The notes beneath the pieces are model-generated. The model was given only the letters and a program-made list of their open reading frames with translations, did not search any database and was not told where the DNA came from. From assembly GCA_023396415.1 (NCBI GenBank), contig JAEWWJ010000077.1, forward strand, positions 1 to 39,110: a stretch of DNA of 39,110 nucleotides, read 5' to 3'. This document shows positions 8,561 through 16,858 of this stretch, piece after piece. Within the stretch, counting starts at the first letter, position 1; every line of letters begins with the position of its first letter. A program made the translations under genes and the position numbers. Source of the DNA: Bacteroidota bacterium (GTDB taxonomy: Bacteria > Bacteroidota > Bacteroidia > Bacteroidales > F082).

Positions 8561-8602
8561 AAAACCAAAAAAAGACGATGTACATCGTCTTTTTTTGGTT
8601 TT
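8561..8602. terminator. Bidirectional terminator (perfect 42-bp palindrome)
   Basis: Bases 8561-8602 equal their own reverse complement with no mismatch. The GC-containing core around GACGATGTACATCGTC is flanked by A7/T7 runs, giving a hairpin plus U-tract in both directions. It lies 9 bp after the carboxylase operon and 16 bp before the end of the converging trxB gene. Confidence 0.88.
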
Positions 8603-8617
8603 AATAAGTTCGTTTCT

Positions 8618-9580
8618 CTATTTTACATCTGTTTGAGCAGCTAAAAAACGCTCAGCTTCCAGAGCTGACATACAACCTGTTCCGGCAGCTGTAACCGCTT
8701 GTCTGAACACCTTATCTCGCACATCGCCACAGGCAAAAATACCCGGAATGTTGGTTGCCGTTGAATCGGGCTTGGTTATTATGTAACCGGTTTCGTCCAT
8801 ATCCAAAACGCCTTCAAAAAGGTCGCTGTTGGGTTTGTGACCAATGGCCACAAAAAAACCATCAATATCAATTACTTTTTCTTGCTGTGTTTTGTTGTTG
8901 ATCAACACCGCACCTTTGAGGGTTTTCATAAATCCAGATTCGGTACCAAAAAGTTCTTTGGTTGAATGGCTCCACAACACTTCAATATTGGGAGTGTTGA
9001 GTACACGATTTTGCATGGCTTTAGAGGCACGTAGCTCATCGCGACGCACAATTAAATACACTTTACGGCACAATTTTGCCAAATAGGTGGCTTCTTCCGC
9101 GGCAGTATCGCCACCCCCTACAACGGCCACATCTTTGCCTTTATAAAAAAAACCATCACAGGTAGCACAAGCTGAAACGCCTCCTCCTTTGAATTTTTCT
9201 TCAGATTCGAGACCGAGATATTTTGCGGTTGCTCCGGTAGCAATAATGATGGTTTCGGCCAAAATTTCTCGACCCTCATCGTCTTTTACCTTAAAAGGAC
9301 GCGCGCTAGTGTCAACACTCACAATGGTACCCCAACGGGTATCGGTTCCAAAACGCTCGGCTTGTTCCTTGAGTTGATCCATCATTTCGGGACCGGTTAT
9401 TCCTTGCGGATAGCCAGGAAAATTTTCAACTTCGGTGGTGGTGGTCAATTGGCCTCCCGGTTGAATACCTTGATAAATAACCGGTTTCAGGTCGGCGCGT
9501 GCTGCATAAATGGCTGCAGTGTATCCGGCAGGGCCTGAACCAATGATCAGACATTCAATATGCTCCATGGTGCTACTCAT
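8618..9580 (-). CDS. trxB: Thioredoxin-disulfide reductase
   Basis: An NADPH-dependent flavoenzyme that reduces thioredoxin. The 320-residue protein has the FAD dinucleotide motif (GSGPAG, about 14-19), the redox-active CATC (Cys138, Cys141), an NADPH-binding GGGDTAAEEA block (about 155-164) followed by VRRDELRAS, and the C-terminal FAD site FACGDVRD. Length and motif spacing are normal for the low-molecular-weight bacterial enzyme. ATG 9580 is used; a longer frame to a TTG at 9631 adds a poorly conserved Lys-rich stretch. The gene has its own promoter box at 9657-9664 and is monocistronic between that and the terminator. Confidence 0.96.
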   Translation of the reverse strand: MSSTMEHIECLIIGSGPAGYTAAIYAARADLKPVIYQGIQPGGQLTTTTEVENFPGYPQGITGPEMMDQLKEQAERFGTDTRWGTIVSVDTSARPFKVKDDEGREILAETIIIATGATAKYLGLESEEKFKGGGVSACATCDGFFYKGKDVAVVGGGDTAAEEATYLAKLCRKVYLIVRRDELRASKAMQNRVLNTPNIEVLWSHSTKELFGTESGFMKTLKGAVLINNKTQQEKVIDIDGFFVAIGHKPNSDLFEGVLDMDETGYIITKPDSTATNIPGIFACGDVRDKVFRQAVTAAGTGCMSALEAERFLAAQTDVK

Positions 9581-9656
9581 TTTTTTCAGTTTTAGTTTTA
9601 ATGTGATTTTTGATGACCAAAACAGTGCCAAGCTTGATCACCTCGATTATTTTTGG

Positions 9657-9664
9657 CAAATATA
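9657..9664 (-). promoter_or_regulatory. TATATTTG -7 box for trxB
   Basis: An exact TAnnTTTG match, 76 bp upstream of ATG 9580. No convincing -33 element. It implies a leader of about 70 nt. Confidence 0.4.
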
Positions 9665-9792
9665 TTGATAAATTTTTGTCTTTGCTGCCAGATTGTCGGC
9701 TTTCATCAAGTGATATGGAAGCGATTTATTTTAAAACTACCTTATTGGCAGAAAGTTTTATAGCGGTGTTAAAGCAAGCTTAATAAAAAAAC

Positions 9793-9823
9793 TTTGTAAG
9801 AACATTGAAATGTTGTAAATTTG
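9793..9823 (+). promoter_or_regulatory. Full-consensus promoter of tRNA-Pro
   Basis: TTTG (9793-9796), 19 bp spacer, TAAATTTG (9816-9823): an exact match to the Bacteroidota promoter, ending 17 bp before the tRNA. This is one of the two best promoters in the window. Confidence 0.8.
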
Positions 9824-9840
9824 CAGCGCATTTAAAGCAT

Positions 9841-9914
9841 CGGGGTGTGGTGCAGTTGGCTAGCATTCTTGCATGGGGTGCAAGCGGTCGCCCGTTCGAG
9901 TCGGGCCACTCCGA
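9841..9914 (+). tRNA. tRNA-Pro (anticodon GGG)
   Basis: A 74-nt cloverleaf. Acceptor arms CGGGGTG and CACTCCG pair with one G-T wobble, the anticodon stem CTTGC/GCAAG closes a 7-nt loop ATGGGGT with anticodon GGG, and the T stem GCCCG/CGGGC closes TTCGAGT. The discriminator is A and the CCA end is not encoded. It is flanked by a consensus promoter and a terminator, so it is a single-gene unit. Confidence 0.95.
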
Positions 9915-9920
9915 CAAAAA

Positions 9921-9949
9921 AACATCTTCTTTTTGAAGGTGTTTTTTTT
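9921..9949 (+). terminator. Rho-independent terminator after tRNA-Pro
   Basis: The stem AACATCTTC/GAAGGTGTT (one T-G wobble) with a 5-nt T loop is followed by a run of eight T. The A run before the stem may also allow it to serve the converging kynU transcript. Confidence 0.8.
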
Positions 9950-10062
9950 GTTTTACCCCCTCCCTGATTTCCACAAAAAATAGGACAATTTCTTCCCATG
10001 GAATGGTATAAGCATCATCACAAAGGAATGAATTAAATGTGCTTTTGAAAAACAAATCAACC

Positions 10063-11337
10063 TTAGGTTACAGCCTCTTTTATGGTATTAAAAGCTTCAA
10101 ATTCTTTGTTGAGGACGATGCTTTCGAGCCGTTCGGCACATTCGCAAAGGTCAGTAAATGAGTTGTATAGAGGGGCAATGCCAAACCTAATATTGTCAGG
10201 TGGTCTGAAATCGGGAATAATAGGTTTTACTCCTTTCTCCGGTTGAATTAAAGCCTTACTGATACGAAAACCCTCGGGATGCCTCAAGCTAATGTGCGAT
10301 CCGCGTTGGTCAGGATGATTGGGTGAAGCGAATTTAAACCCAATAGGTTCAAGCTTTTGATGTATCATTTCTTGAAAAAAAAAGCTTAAGGCACGGCTTT
10401 TGGCACACAACCTCTCCATGCCTGCTTTTTCCATCAGAAGTAAGCCGGGTTCAATGGCTGCAAGCGACAAAATATGGGGAGTTCCAACAGCAAAACCTGC
10501 AGTATTTGCAGCTTTTTGGTAGTTAAAATCGAACTCAAAAGGCTGACTGTGGCCCATCCAACCCCAAATTGGATTCACCATTTTTTGTTGCATGGCTTTG
10601 CTGACGTACAAAAAAGCCGGCGAACCCGGTCCGCCATTCAAGTATTTGTATGTACAACCTACAGCGAGCTGGGCTTGGTCGCGGTTCAAATGCAAGGGCA
10701 CAGCTCCGGCAGCATGGCTCAAATCCCACAACACAGGAACATCATAGGTTTGAGCGAGGGCGTTCACTTTGGCCATGTCATACATAAAGGAACTTTTGAA
10801 AGTAACATGACTCAAGGTGAGCAGGGCCGTTTGCGCATCTAGGCTTTTGGCCCAGCTTTCGTTGTCCATCACAATACCATCTGCACTTTGCACCAGCATG
10901 AGGCGATGCTGTGGAAACGACTCACTGATAAGACCTTGCAGCAAATAATAGTCAGAAGGAAAGTTGAGGGTATCGGTTAGAATGTTTTTTTTACCGGTTT
11001 GGTGTTTTAGTGCTGCAAAGGCCAGCTTATAAAAATTAATCGAGGTGCTGTCGCCAATAAAAACCTCATCAGCTTGCGCACCAATCAGGGTAGCCAATTT
11101 GGCTGCCAGCCGTTGCGGCAAGTGAAACCAATGGTTGTTCCAGCTTTGAATCAAGTCGCGACCCCACTGATTTTTGATGACATCTTCCATCCACGAAGCC
11201 GTAGCAGCAGGCAAGCGACCTAAGGAATTGCCGTCGAGATAAATCAGGTGATCGTCCGCATGATAAAAATCATTGCGAAAACCGGCGAGAACATCGTCGC
11301 GGTCGAGTGCTTTTGCTTGTTGAAAAAAAGACACCAT
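10063..11337 (-). CDS. kynU: Kynureninase
   Basis: A PLP enzyme that cleaves kynurenine or 3-hydroxykynurenine to (3-hydroxy)anthranilate and alanine. The 424-residue length is normal. It shows the N-terminal IYLDGNSLGRLP block, the PLP-ring-binding aspartate in LWDLSHAAG (Asp205, His208), and the Schiff-base lysine in CTYKYLNGGPGSPAF (Lys231). The C-terminal small domain contains RGSHISLRH and DNIRFGIAPLYNSF. The ATG at 11337 lies 10 nt after the stop of the SGNH lipoprotein gene, so the two are probably co-transcribed. No other tryptophan-catabolism or NAD-synthesis gene is in the window. Confidence 0.95.
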   Translation of the reverse strand: MVSFFQQAKALDRDDVLAGFRNDFYHADDHLIYLDGNSLGRLPAATASWMEDVIKNQWGRDLIQSWNNHWFHLPQRLAAKLATLIGAQADEVFIGDSTSINFYKLAFAALKHQTGKKNILTDTLNFPSDYYLLQGLISESFPQHRLMLVQSADGIVMDNESWAKSLDAQTALLTLSHVTFKSSFMYDMAKVNALAQTYDVPVLWDLSHAAGAVPLHLNRDQAQLAVGCTYKYLNGGPGSPAFLYVSKAMQQKMVNPIWGWMGHSQPFEFDFNYQKAANTAGFAVGTPHILSLAAIEPGLLLMEKAGMERLCAKSRALSFFFQEMIHQKLEPIGFKFASPNHPDQRGSHISLRHPEGFRISKALIQPEKGVKPIIPDFRPPDNIRFGIAPLYNSFTDLCECAERLESIVLNKEFEAFNTIKEAVT

Positions 11338-11347
11338 GGGTTTTAGT

Positions 11348-12058
11348 TTATTTTGGTTGCTGAAGACGTGCTACGATTCTGGGCAAAGCTTCGTCCACCC
11401 AACGACGATACATCTTTGCTGATGGATGCAGTTGATCAGGTGCAAAAAGCTCCAAATCGGTTGCTGCCTCTCGCGAAATGCGCGTGATATCAACAAAAAG
11501 AATGTTTCTTTTATTGGCTTCTTGTCTTATCACCTCGTTGTAGCTGTCAATTTCTCGTGAAATTCGCTCACGGTCGCGCCCTTGGGCAAAAGGTGTTACG
11601 CTCCAATCGGGGATTGACAGCATAAAGAACCTGTTTGTATTGCCACCGGCAAAAGCTAATGAGGTGTTGATCAGCTCCACCAATTCTACTCTAAATTGTT
11701 CCACAGCGCGACCTCGGTATTGGTTATTCACGCCAATGAGCAACGAAACAAGGTCGAAAGTGTCTTTAACTTGGGCAGCGGCAATGGCTCCGGCAAGCTC
11801 GTCGGTGGTCCAACCGGTGCGGGCAATGATGTTAGGCGATTGGGTAGCAAAGCCTTTGGCGTTAAGGGCTACCGATAGTTTAACCAGCCATCGTTCTGTT
11901 ACCAAAACACCTTCGCCAATGGTGTAACTGTCGCCCAAAGCAAGGTAATTGGAGGGTAAAGCAGGCGTTGGCGGATGATAGATTTCCATGGGTGGCGGCG
12001 TTTCGGTTTTGTTACAAGCTATTAAAGTTAAAAACAAGCTAAGAAATAGGATTTTCAT
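11348..12058 (-). CDS. SGNH/GDSL-hydrolase lipoprotein
   Basis: A 236-residue predicted lipoprotein with a signal peptide and lipobox LIAC (lipidated Cys15), so it is exported and membrane-anchored. It carries all four SGNH blocks: GDS with nucleophile Ser44, a glycine in RTGWTT (Gly82), GVNNQY (Asn111 or Asn112), and DQLHPS (Asp208, His211). The family hydrolyses esters, including acyl groups on lipids and acetyl groups on glycans; the substrate here is unknown. The gene lies upstream of kynU with a 10-nt gap; the pairing may be incidental. The 251-bp region upstream has no exact -7 box that I can assign to it. Confidence 0.87.
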   Translation of the reverse strand: MKILFLSLFLTLIACNKTETPPPMEIYHPPTPALPSNYLALGDSYTIGEGVLVTERWLVKLSVALNAKGFATQSPNIIARTGWTTDELAGAIAAAQVKDTFDLVSLLIGVNNQYRGRAVEQFRVELVELINTSLAFAGGNTNRFFMLSIPDWSVTPFAQGRDRERISREIDSYNEVIRQEANKRNILFVDITRISREAATDLELFAPDQLHPSAKMYRRWVDEALPRIVARLQQPK

Positions 12059-12278
12059 GAGCGTAGTTGAGGATAGATAGTAATTAATAAGTGCTTAAAA
12101 GTACAAATAATTTGCTAAAAAAGATGTTCGAGGCCTCCAAAAAGACAACAGCAAAAAGACAATCTTTTTGAATTAAAAACACCCATATTCTTCATTTTAA
12201 ACCTATATAATTTCTATTTGCAAACATCCTCACCTTTTTTTGGACAAAAGATTAGTGGGTTTGAAACATATAAAAAAC

Positions 12279-12286
12279 TATTTTTG
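12279..12286 (+). promoter_or_regulatory. TATTTTTG -7 box for the haem-binding-domain gene
   Basis: An exact TAnnTTTG match, 23 bp upstream of ATG 12310. A TTTG at 12260-12263 lies 15 bp upstream, shorter than the usual 19. Confidence 0.45.
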
Positions 12287-12309
12287 TGCATTATCCTCAT
12301 CCAGAACCT

Positions 12310-12777
12310 ATGAAAACTAAAAAATCTTACATCATTTTGGGTTTAATCGTCATGTTTGGTTTGATCCAATTCATCCGTCCGGAGCGTAACCTACAAACCA
12401 ATCCCAGCCGTTACGATGTGTTTCACAAAACCTCCACCGACGCCAAGATAGTGTCGCTCGTTCAAGGCGCCTGCTACGATTGCCATTCCAACCGAACAGC
12501 TTATCCTTGGTATGCCAGCGTGGCACCGGTTTCATGGATCGTTAACCAAGGCGTTGTAAATGGTAAGAAAAAAATGAATTTTTCGGAGTGGATTTTGTAC
12601 CCTCAAGACAGACGTCTGCACAAATTGGATGAAATTATTGAGGTGCTTGAGCAGTCGGAAATGCCACCTAAACCATACCAATGGATGCACAAAAACGCAG
12701 TTCTCGGCCCCGAAAACACACAGTTGATCATCAATTGGGCGAAAGTAAAAAAGGCAGAGGAAACCTCGCTCCCTTAA
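12310..12777 (+). CDS. Haem-binding domain protein (PF14376 type)
   Basis: A 155-residue protein with one N-terminal membrane anchor or signal sequence (about 6-22) followed by a periplasmic domain. It contains a single c-type haem motif CYDCH (Cys55, Cys58, His59) inside the family-typical CxxCHSN..YPWYA context, and SEMPPKPY near residue 118, where a Met could be the second axial ligand. The family is found in Bacteroidota, often near cytochromes or peroxidases, and its exact role is unknown. ATG 12310 opens a standard signal anchor; the frame extends to a GTG at 12286 that falls in the promoter box. Confidence 0.85.
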   Translation: MKTKKSYIILGLIVMFGLIQFIRPERNLQTNPSRYDVFHKTSTDAKIVSLVQGACYDCHSNRTAYPWYASVAPVSWIVNQGVVNGKKKMNFSEWILYPQDRRLHKLDEIIEVLEQSEMPPKPYQWMHKNAVLGPENTQLIINWAKVKKAEETSLP

Positions 12778-12850
12778 AGAAAAGTATTTTTAGCTGATAT
12801 TCTTCAACAACATAACAATCAGTTATCTAACCGTTTATACCTATTTTTGA

Positions 12851-13291
12851 ATGAAAAATTTTATCCGTATCACTCAATTTTTTCTTTTTGGATTGATCGT
12901 AACGACCGCTTGTCAGTCGTCGAAAAAAATTGTTGACAAAATGCCTGAAGCCGTTATTGAAGACCATGCCTCCACAGCATATCACTTTAAAGAAGGTAGT
13001 TTTTACACCTTCGATTTCTGCAACTCCACCACGGAAGGCTTCAACGAAAAAGCTTTGATTGAAAAAATAATAGAGTCACGAATTCCGATCACCGACATTT
13101 GGGCAAAAAATGGTGCATCAGGCTGCCGTCCTCCGGGCAGCGACCTCGTGATGACGGTGATGGTTGATCCAGCTTTTTTGTTGCGATTAAACAAAAATGA
13201 TGAGCGGCTGAGTGCATTAGGTTTTGTTAAAACCGACGAACCGGGTACAGGAGACTGTGCCTATACGGTTCGACATTATCGCTTTGAATGA
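12851..13291 (+). CDS. Lipoprotein of unknown function
   Basis: A 146-residue protein with signal peptide and lipobox-like VTTAC (Cys21). The mature part has no domain that I recognise. It contains three further cysteines and a motif GCRPPGSDLVM, and ends in an aromatic-basic tail (RHYRFE). It starts 74 bp after the haem-binding gene on the same strand and may be co-transcribed or have its own start. A TATTTTTG sits at 12842-12849, immediately before the ATG, too close to be a normal promoter for it. Treat as a hypothetical lipoprotein. Confidence 0.72.
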   Translation: MKNFIRITQFFLFGLIVTTACQSSKKIVDKMPEAVIEDHASTAYHFKEGSFYTFDFCNSTTEGFNEKALIEKIIESRIPITDIWAKNGASGCRPPGSDLVMTVMVDPAFLLRLNKNDERLSALGFVKTDEPGTGDCAYTVRHYRFE

Positions 13292-13318
13292 TCTTATAAG
13301 TTATTTATAATTAGCAGC

Positions 13319-14041
13319 TTATAAGCTATCATCATTTTTCTTGTACCGATAAACCACGGTAAGGTCTTTCCTGTCCGGCTCGGGAACATCCCAATAAGGT
13401 CGCTCTGAAGCGTCTGCTTCTTGCTCTTCTACCGGATTTTGCTCTTCCAATTCCCAAGAATATTTTCGACGTTGAGGGCCTTCATTTCTGTAAAAGATAG
13501 CCAGGACAACCCCGGCAATCATGCCACTGAGATGACCTTCCCAAGAGATATTTTTCTCAGGAAAAAACTGCGGAAAAATCCCCCACACAAAACTTCCGTA
13601 AAGAAAAACAACCACCAGCGAAAGTGCCATCAAACGCGTTTCTTTGCGGATGAAGCCGCTCAATAGCAAAAATGTTGAAAGCCCATAAATGACACCACTT
13701 GCGCCAATGTGGTAGCTTTCTCTGGCACCCAACCATACCCAAACACCTGTAATGAAAAGAATTAGAAAAAATATTTTAGTCGCTAAGTTGCGATAAAAGA
13801 AGTACAAGGCAGCACCCAAAACGAGAATAGGCACTGAATTGGCGGCAAGATGTTTCCAATCGCCATGAATGAAAGGTGACAACAAAATTCCAGGTAAACC
13901 ATCCAAATGCAGCGGATGTATGCCCAGAAAAGTCAACGGAAAATCAAAAATCCATTCGGCAAATTTCACCAACCACATCAGCAGGAGAAATATTCCCGGA
14001 ATAAAAAAACTTTTAAGCATCACCTTTTCTTCAACACGCAT
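13319..14041 (-). CDS. Rhomboid-family intramembrane serine protease
   Basis: A 240-residue polytopic membrane protease that cleaves transmembrane segments. The catalytic Ser115 is in HIGASGVIYG and the catalytic His170 in SWEGHLSGMIAG. The conserved HGDWKHLAAN block (His59, His64, Asn68) forms the oxyanion-side region. About six transmembrane helices are visible, followed by a charged cytoplasmic C-terminal tail of about 50 residues rich in Glu and Asp. Substrate unknown. ATG 14041 is used; Met8 is a possible alternative. The gene converges on the lipoprotein at 13291 with a 27-bp gap and has its own promoter box at 14077. Confidence 0.92.
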   Translation of the reverse strand: MRVEEKVMLKSFFIPGIFLLLMWLVKFAEWIFDFPLTFLGIHPLHLDGLPGILLSPFIHGDWKHLAANSVPILVLGAALYFFYRNLATKIFFLILFITGVWVWLGARESYHIGASGVIYGLSTFLLLSGFIRKETRLMALSLVVVFLYGSFVWGIFPQFFPEKNISWEGHLSGMIAGVVLAIFYRNEGPQRRKYSWELEEQNPVEEQEADASERPYWDVPEPDRKDLTVVYRYKKNDDSL

Positions 14042-14076
14042 TGTTGGTTCTTTTCATTAATTTCAGTTCAGTATTG

Positions 14077-14084
14077 CAAAAGTA
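14077..14084 (-). promoter_or_regulatory. TACTTTTG -7 box for the rhomboid gene
   Basis: An exact TAnnTTTG match, 35 bp upstream of ATG 14041. No clear -33 partner. Confidence 0.45.
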
Positions 14085-14191
14085 TTGCCAGCTTTATAAG
14101 ATTTGTAAATTATTTCTAAACTGTTGATTAGATGTATATTAACCGCATGACAATCTGATAGCTGTTGCCAGAATTGCAGCCATAGCGGCAA

Positions 14192-14809
14192 TTATCTGAG
14201 CACAATAAGCTTGTTCGTACCAATAATTCGACCCTTTGAAACATCGCTTACCCGAAGCAAATAGGTTCCTGTTTGAAGATCGGAAGCATGAATTTTAAAA
14301 GCAGATTCACGCGTTGATTCTTGAAACACCAATTTGCCGTCGAGATCAAATACACTCATTTGATGCTCCATTTGCAATGGATTTTTAAAATGTATAGTGC
14401 TAATTTCTCTCACCGGATTTGATTTAAGATAGGTTTGTTGTTGAGAAAAATCAACAAAAAAGACCGCTAAAACCTGCGAAATTCCTAAGTTACCCAGCTC
14501 TATACGGTAAAAACTTTGCTGGTTTTCAAGAGGTTCTTCATCGTAAAACTCATAAGTGATGTTGGAGAAAGGACTTCCACATACGCCCTCAATACGTCCG
14601 ATTTCTTGAAATAATTCTGCATCTGAAGAGCGATATACCCTTACTCCATCGCAGGTGTTCCCGGCCCTGATCGTCCATTCAAGGTACACTTTTTGATCTA
14701 ATGCCACTACTTGCATATCACCTAAAAAATCATCCTGCGCCAAAAGTCGTTCCATCGGAACACTCCAAAAGCAAAAAAATAAAAGAAATAAGATGAGGCG
14801 ATGCAACAT
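14192..14809 (-). CDS. Small secreted protein with T9SS type A sorting domain
   Basis: A 205-residue protein with a hydrophobic signal peptide (about 1-24, ending near LLAQ). The central region is of fibronectin type III-like character (about 30-115: VYLEWTI, GVRVYRSS, YEFYDEEP, FYRIELG). The C-terminal ~75 residues match a type IX secretion sorting domain (SNPVREISTIHF, MSVFDLDGKLV, LQTGTYLLRVSD, ending KLIVLR). It should cross the outer membrane through the T9SS and be attached to the cell surface or released. No enzymatic domain is visible. ATG 14809 is chosen; a longer frame starts upstream of the promoter box. Confidence 0.82.
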   Translation of the reverse strand: MLHRLILFLLFFCFWSVPMERLLAQDDFLGDMQVVALDQKVYLEWTIRAGNTCDGVRVYRSSDAELFQEIGRIEGVCGSPFSNITYEFYDEEPLENQQSFYRIELGNLGISQVLAVFFVDFSQQQTYLKSNPVREISTIHFKNPLQMEHQMSVFDLDGKLVFQESTRESAFKIHASDLQTGTYLLRVSDVSKGRIIGTNKLIVLR

Positions 14810-14827
14810 TTTCAAGCTATATTTCAG

Positions 14828-14835
14828 CAAAAATA
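14828..14835 (-). promoter_or_regulatory. TATTTTTG -7 box for the T9SS protein gene
   Basis: An exact TAnnTTTG match, 18 bp upstream of ATG 14809. It rules out the longer frame to 14881. Confidence 0.45.
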
Positions 14836-14929
14836 GGACGATTGGGGGAGAATTATCATAATGAAAAGCAAAACGCGACAAAGATTACCCTCAATTGCAC
14901 AACGAATGAGGCTTGTTGATGCAGACCGC

Positions 14930-15985
14930 TTACATATGCCTTGCCTTTTTTAAGGTAAACGAAAAAGTAGTCCCCTGCCCCACTTTGCTCCGCACGCTGA
15001 TGGTTTGTTCGTGGGCTTCGATAATGTGTTTTACAATGGCTAAACCGATGCCTGTGCCACCCATCTCCCGCGATCGCCCTTTGTCAATCCTGTAAAAACG
15101 CTCGAAAACACGAGGTAAATTTTCTTCAGAAATACCTGATCCATTGTCTTTTACCTCTACCAAAAAGTTTTCGTCCAAATCAAAAAAACGAACAACAATT
15201 TTATTTTTATCCTTATCGCTGTAGTTAATTGCATTTTCGATGAGGTTGATCAGCACCTGACGGATGCGTTTTTTATCGGCAGAAACCATCACCGATTTGA
15301 GGTTCTTTTTGCTGATGTTTATTGTTGCGTTGTTTTGTTGGGCTTTCATTTCCAGAAAATCGGATACGTCCTTGGTCAACTCACAAAGGTCGAAATGGGT
15401 GCTATTGAGTTTCAACTCACCCGATTCCAACTTTGAAATTTCTTCCAAATCATCTACAATAGCGATTAATCGGTTGACACTTTTTTCGGTCCGCACTAAA
15501 AAATCTTTATTGATATTCGGGTCATCAAGACCGCCATCCAAGAGCGTAAGGATGTAGCCCTGAATATTAAAAATGGGCGATTTGAGTTCATGCGAAATGT
15601 TTCCCAAAAACTCCCTTCTGTAAACAGCCATTTTCTTCAGCTCTTCAATTTCAAGTCGTTGTTTTTTACCCCATTCAAGCACCGCCTCGTTCATACCATC
15701 AATAGATTCGAGCCTAAAGAACTTGGCTTTTTTTGCCTTTCCCGACCGGAAAGCGGGAATGGTTTTAAAAATAAGCTTGATTTTTTTGACGATAAATTTA
15801 TCAACTGCGGTTTGATACAGCAAAAAACTGGATATAAAAACCACTGCACTCAAAAGCAGAATATGCCACCAAAGCAGACTGCCGAAAAAAAAGTACACCA
15901 GCAACAAAAACACGGTTTGAATGACTACAACCCAACTTGATGTGGTGAGTGCAGCTTTGGTGGTTTCACGGTAACGCGCTGTCAT
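14930..15985 (-). CDS. PhoR-like sensor histidine kinase
   Basis: A 351-residue membrane kinase with two N-terminal transmembrane segments (about 16-36 and 39-58) separated by only a few residues, so there is almost no extracytoplasmic sensor. A HAMP-like linker is followed by HisKA (SHELKSPIFNIQGY, phospho-accepting His near 131), then HATPase with N-box (NLIENAINYSD), G1 (DNGSGI), F-box (FERFYRIDKGRS) and G2 (GTGIGLAIVKHI). The architecture is that of PhoR-type kinases. It lies 8 nt downstream of the response regulator, clearly an operon. The minimal periplasmic loop suggests sensing within the membrane or through a partner protein. Confidence 0.92.
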   Translation of the reverse strand: MTARYRETTKAALTTSSWVVVIQTVFLLLVYFFFGSLLWWHILLLSAVVFISSFLLYQTAVDKFIVKKIKLIFKTIPAFRSGKAKKAKFFRLESIDGMNEAVLEWGKKQRLEIEELKKMAVYRREFLGNISHELKSPIFNIQGYILTLLDGGLDDPNINKDFLVRTEKSVNRLIAIVDDLEEISKLESGELKLNSTHFDLCELTKDVSDFLEMKAQQNNATINISKKNLKSVMVSADKKRIRQVLINLIENAINYSDKDKNKIVVRFFDLDENFLVEVKDNGSGISEENLPRVFERFYRIDKGRSREMGGTGIGLAIVKHIIEAHEQTISVRSKVGQGTTFSFTLKKARHM

Positions 15986-15993
15986 ATATTATT

Positions 15994-16683
15994 TTAAGCT
16001 TCAAATGTATAACCAACACCTTTTACCGTTCGAATAACATCGAGGCCAATTTTCTCTCTAATCTTACGGATGTGCACATCAATGGTGCGGTCGCCAACAA
16101 TCACATTGTTACCCCAAATTTGCGCAAAAATCTCTTCGCGGGTAAAAACCTTACTCGGCTTAGACGCCAAAAGTCGCAACAACTCAAATTCCTTTTTAGG
16201 CAAGATGAGTTCTTTTCCATTTTTTACCACAATATACCGCTCGGAATCAATGACAAACCCGGCCACTTCAACCACGGAGCCATAAACTTGTGTTGGTTGT
16301 TCGGCAATGCGCCGCAACAATGCTTTAAGCCTACTAATAAGCAATTTAGGCTTGATAGGTTTGGTCACATAATCATCAGCACCGGCATCGAAGCCCGATA
16401 TTTGAGAATAATCTTCACCGCGCGCCGTAAGAAAAACAATGAGGGTGTTTCGCAAGTGCGGAATTTTCTTGATCTCCTCACAGGTTGTTATGCCATCCAT
16501 TTCGGGCATCATTACATCAAGCACGATCAAATGCGGCTGGTCGGCCAAAGCCTTTTCTATCGCTTCACGCCCATTGGAGGCAGTCGAAACAGCAAACCCT
16601 TCTTTGCGCAAATTGTAACTGAGAAACTCCAAAACATCCGGCTCATCGTCCACAAGCAGTACTTTAAACTTTGCAAAATCCAT
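15994..16683 (-). CDS. PhoB/OmpR-family response regulator
   Basis: A 229-residue DNA-binding regulator. The receiver domain (about 6-122) has acidic pocket DDE (12-14), phospho-acceptor Asp56 (VLDVMMPEMDG), Thr86 (FLTARGE) and Lys108 (VTKPIKP). The OmpR-type winged-helix domain (about 135-227) contains EFELLRLLASKP, VFTREEIFAQIWG and the recognition region RTIDVHIRKIREKIG. It is partnered with the kinase 8 nt downstream. Phosphate control is plausible by family, but no Pho box or phosphate transporter is seen here, so I do not assign the phoB symbol. It is divergent from the carotenoid operon across 231 bp. Confidence 0.93.
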   Translation of the reverse strand: MDFAKFKVLLVDDEPDVLEFLSYNLRKEGFAVSTASNGREAIEKALADQPHLIVLDVMMPEMDGITTCEEIKKIPHLRNTLIVFLTARGEDYSQISGFDAGADDYVTKPIKPKLLISRLKALLRRIAEQPTQVYGSVVEVAGFVIDSERYIVVKNGKELILPKKEFELLRLLASKPSKVFTREEIFAQIWGNNVIVGDRTIDVHIRKIREKIGLDVIRTVKGVGYTFEA

Positions 16684-16815
16684 TCTTTTTTTTATTGCGT
16701 TTGATCAAATGATGATGTAAAAATAGACTAATCCCATGTACATGAAGTTAATTTTAGATGAACTTTTCATCACCGAGATGCTGTACCTTACAAAACATTA
16801 TCCCCTTTCAATGCT

Positions 16816-16823
16816 TATATTTG
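16816..16823 (+). promoter_or_regulatory. TATATTTG -7 box of the carotenoid operon
   Basis: An exact TAnnTTTG match 91 bp upstream of ATG 16915, giving a leader of about 85 nt that contains alternative hairpins. No clear -33 TTTG, which may mean activator dependence. Confidence 0.45.
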
Positions 16824-16858
16824 GCGCGATAAGGCATTTTTAAAAAATGAAAATCACA

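Noticed and set aside
9780..10055. Open frame antisense to tRNA-Pro
   Set aside because: It is the reverse complement of the tRNA and its promoter; the peptide has the well-known 'EWPDSNGRP' anti-tRNA look.
12842..12849. TATTTTTG just before the lipoprotein ATG
   Set aside because: It ends 1 bp before the start codon, too close for a promoter of that gene, so I did not call it.
13293..13325. Two CTTATAAG copies between converging lipoprotein and rhomboid genes, considered as a terminator
   Set aside because: AT-rich with no GC stem or T run; not convincing.
15949..16704. 251-codon open frame antisense to the response regulator
   Set aside because: Low-complexity His/Asn/Phe-rich shadow of a strong real gene on the other strand.
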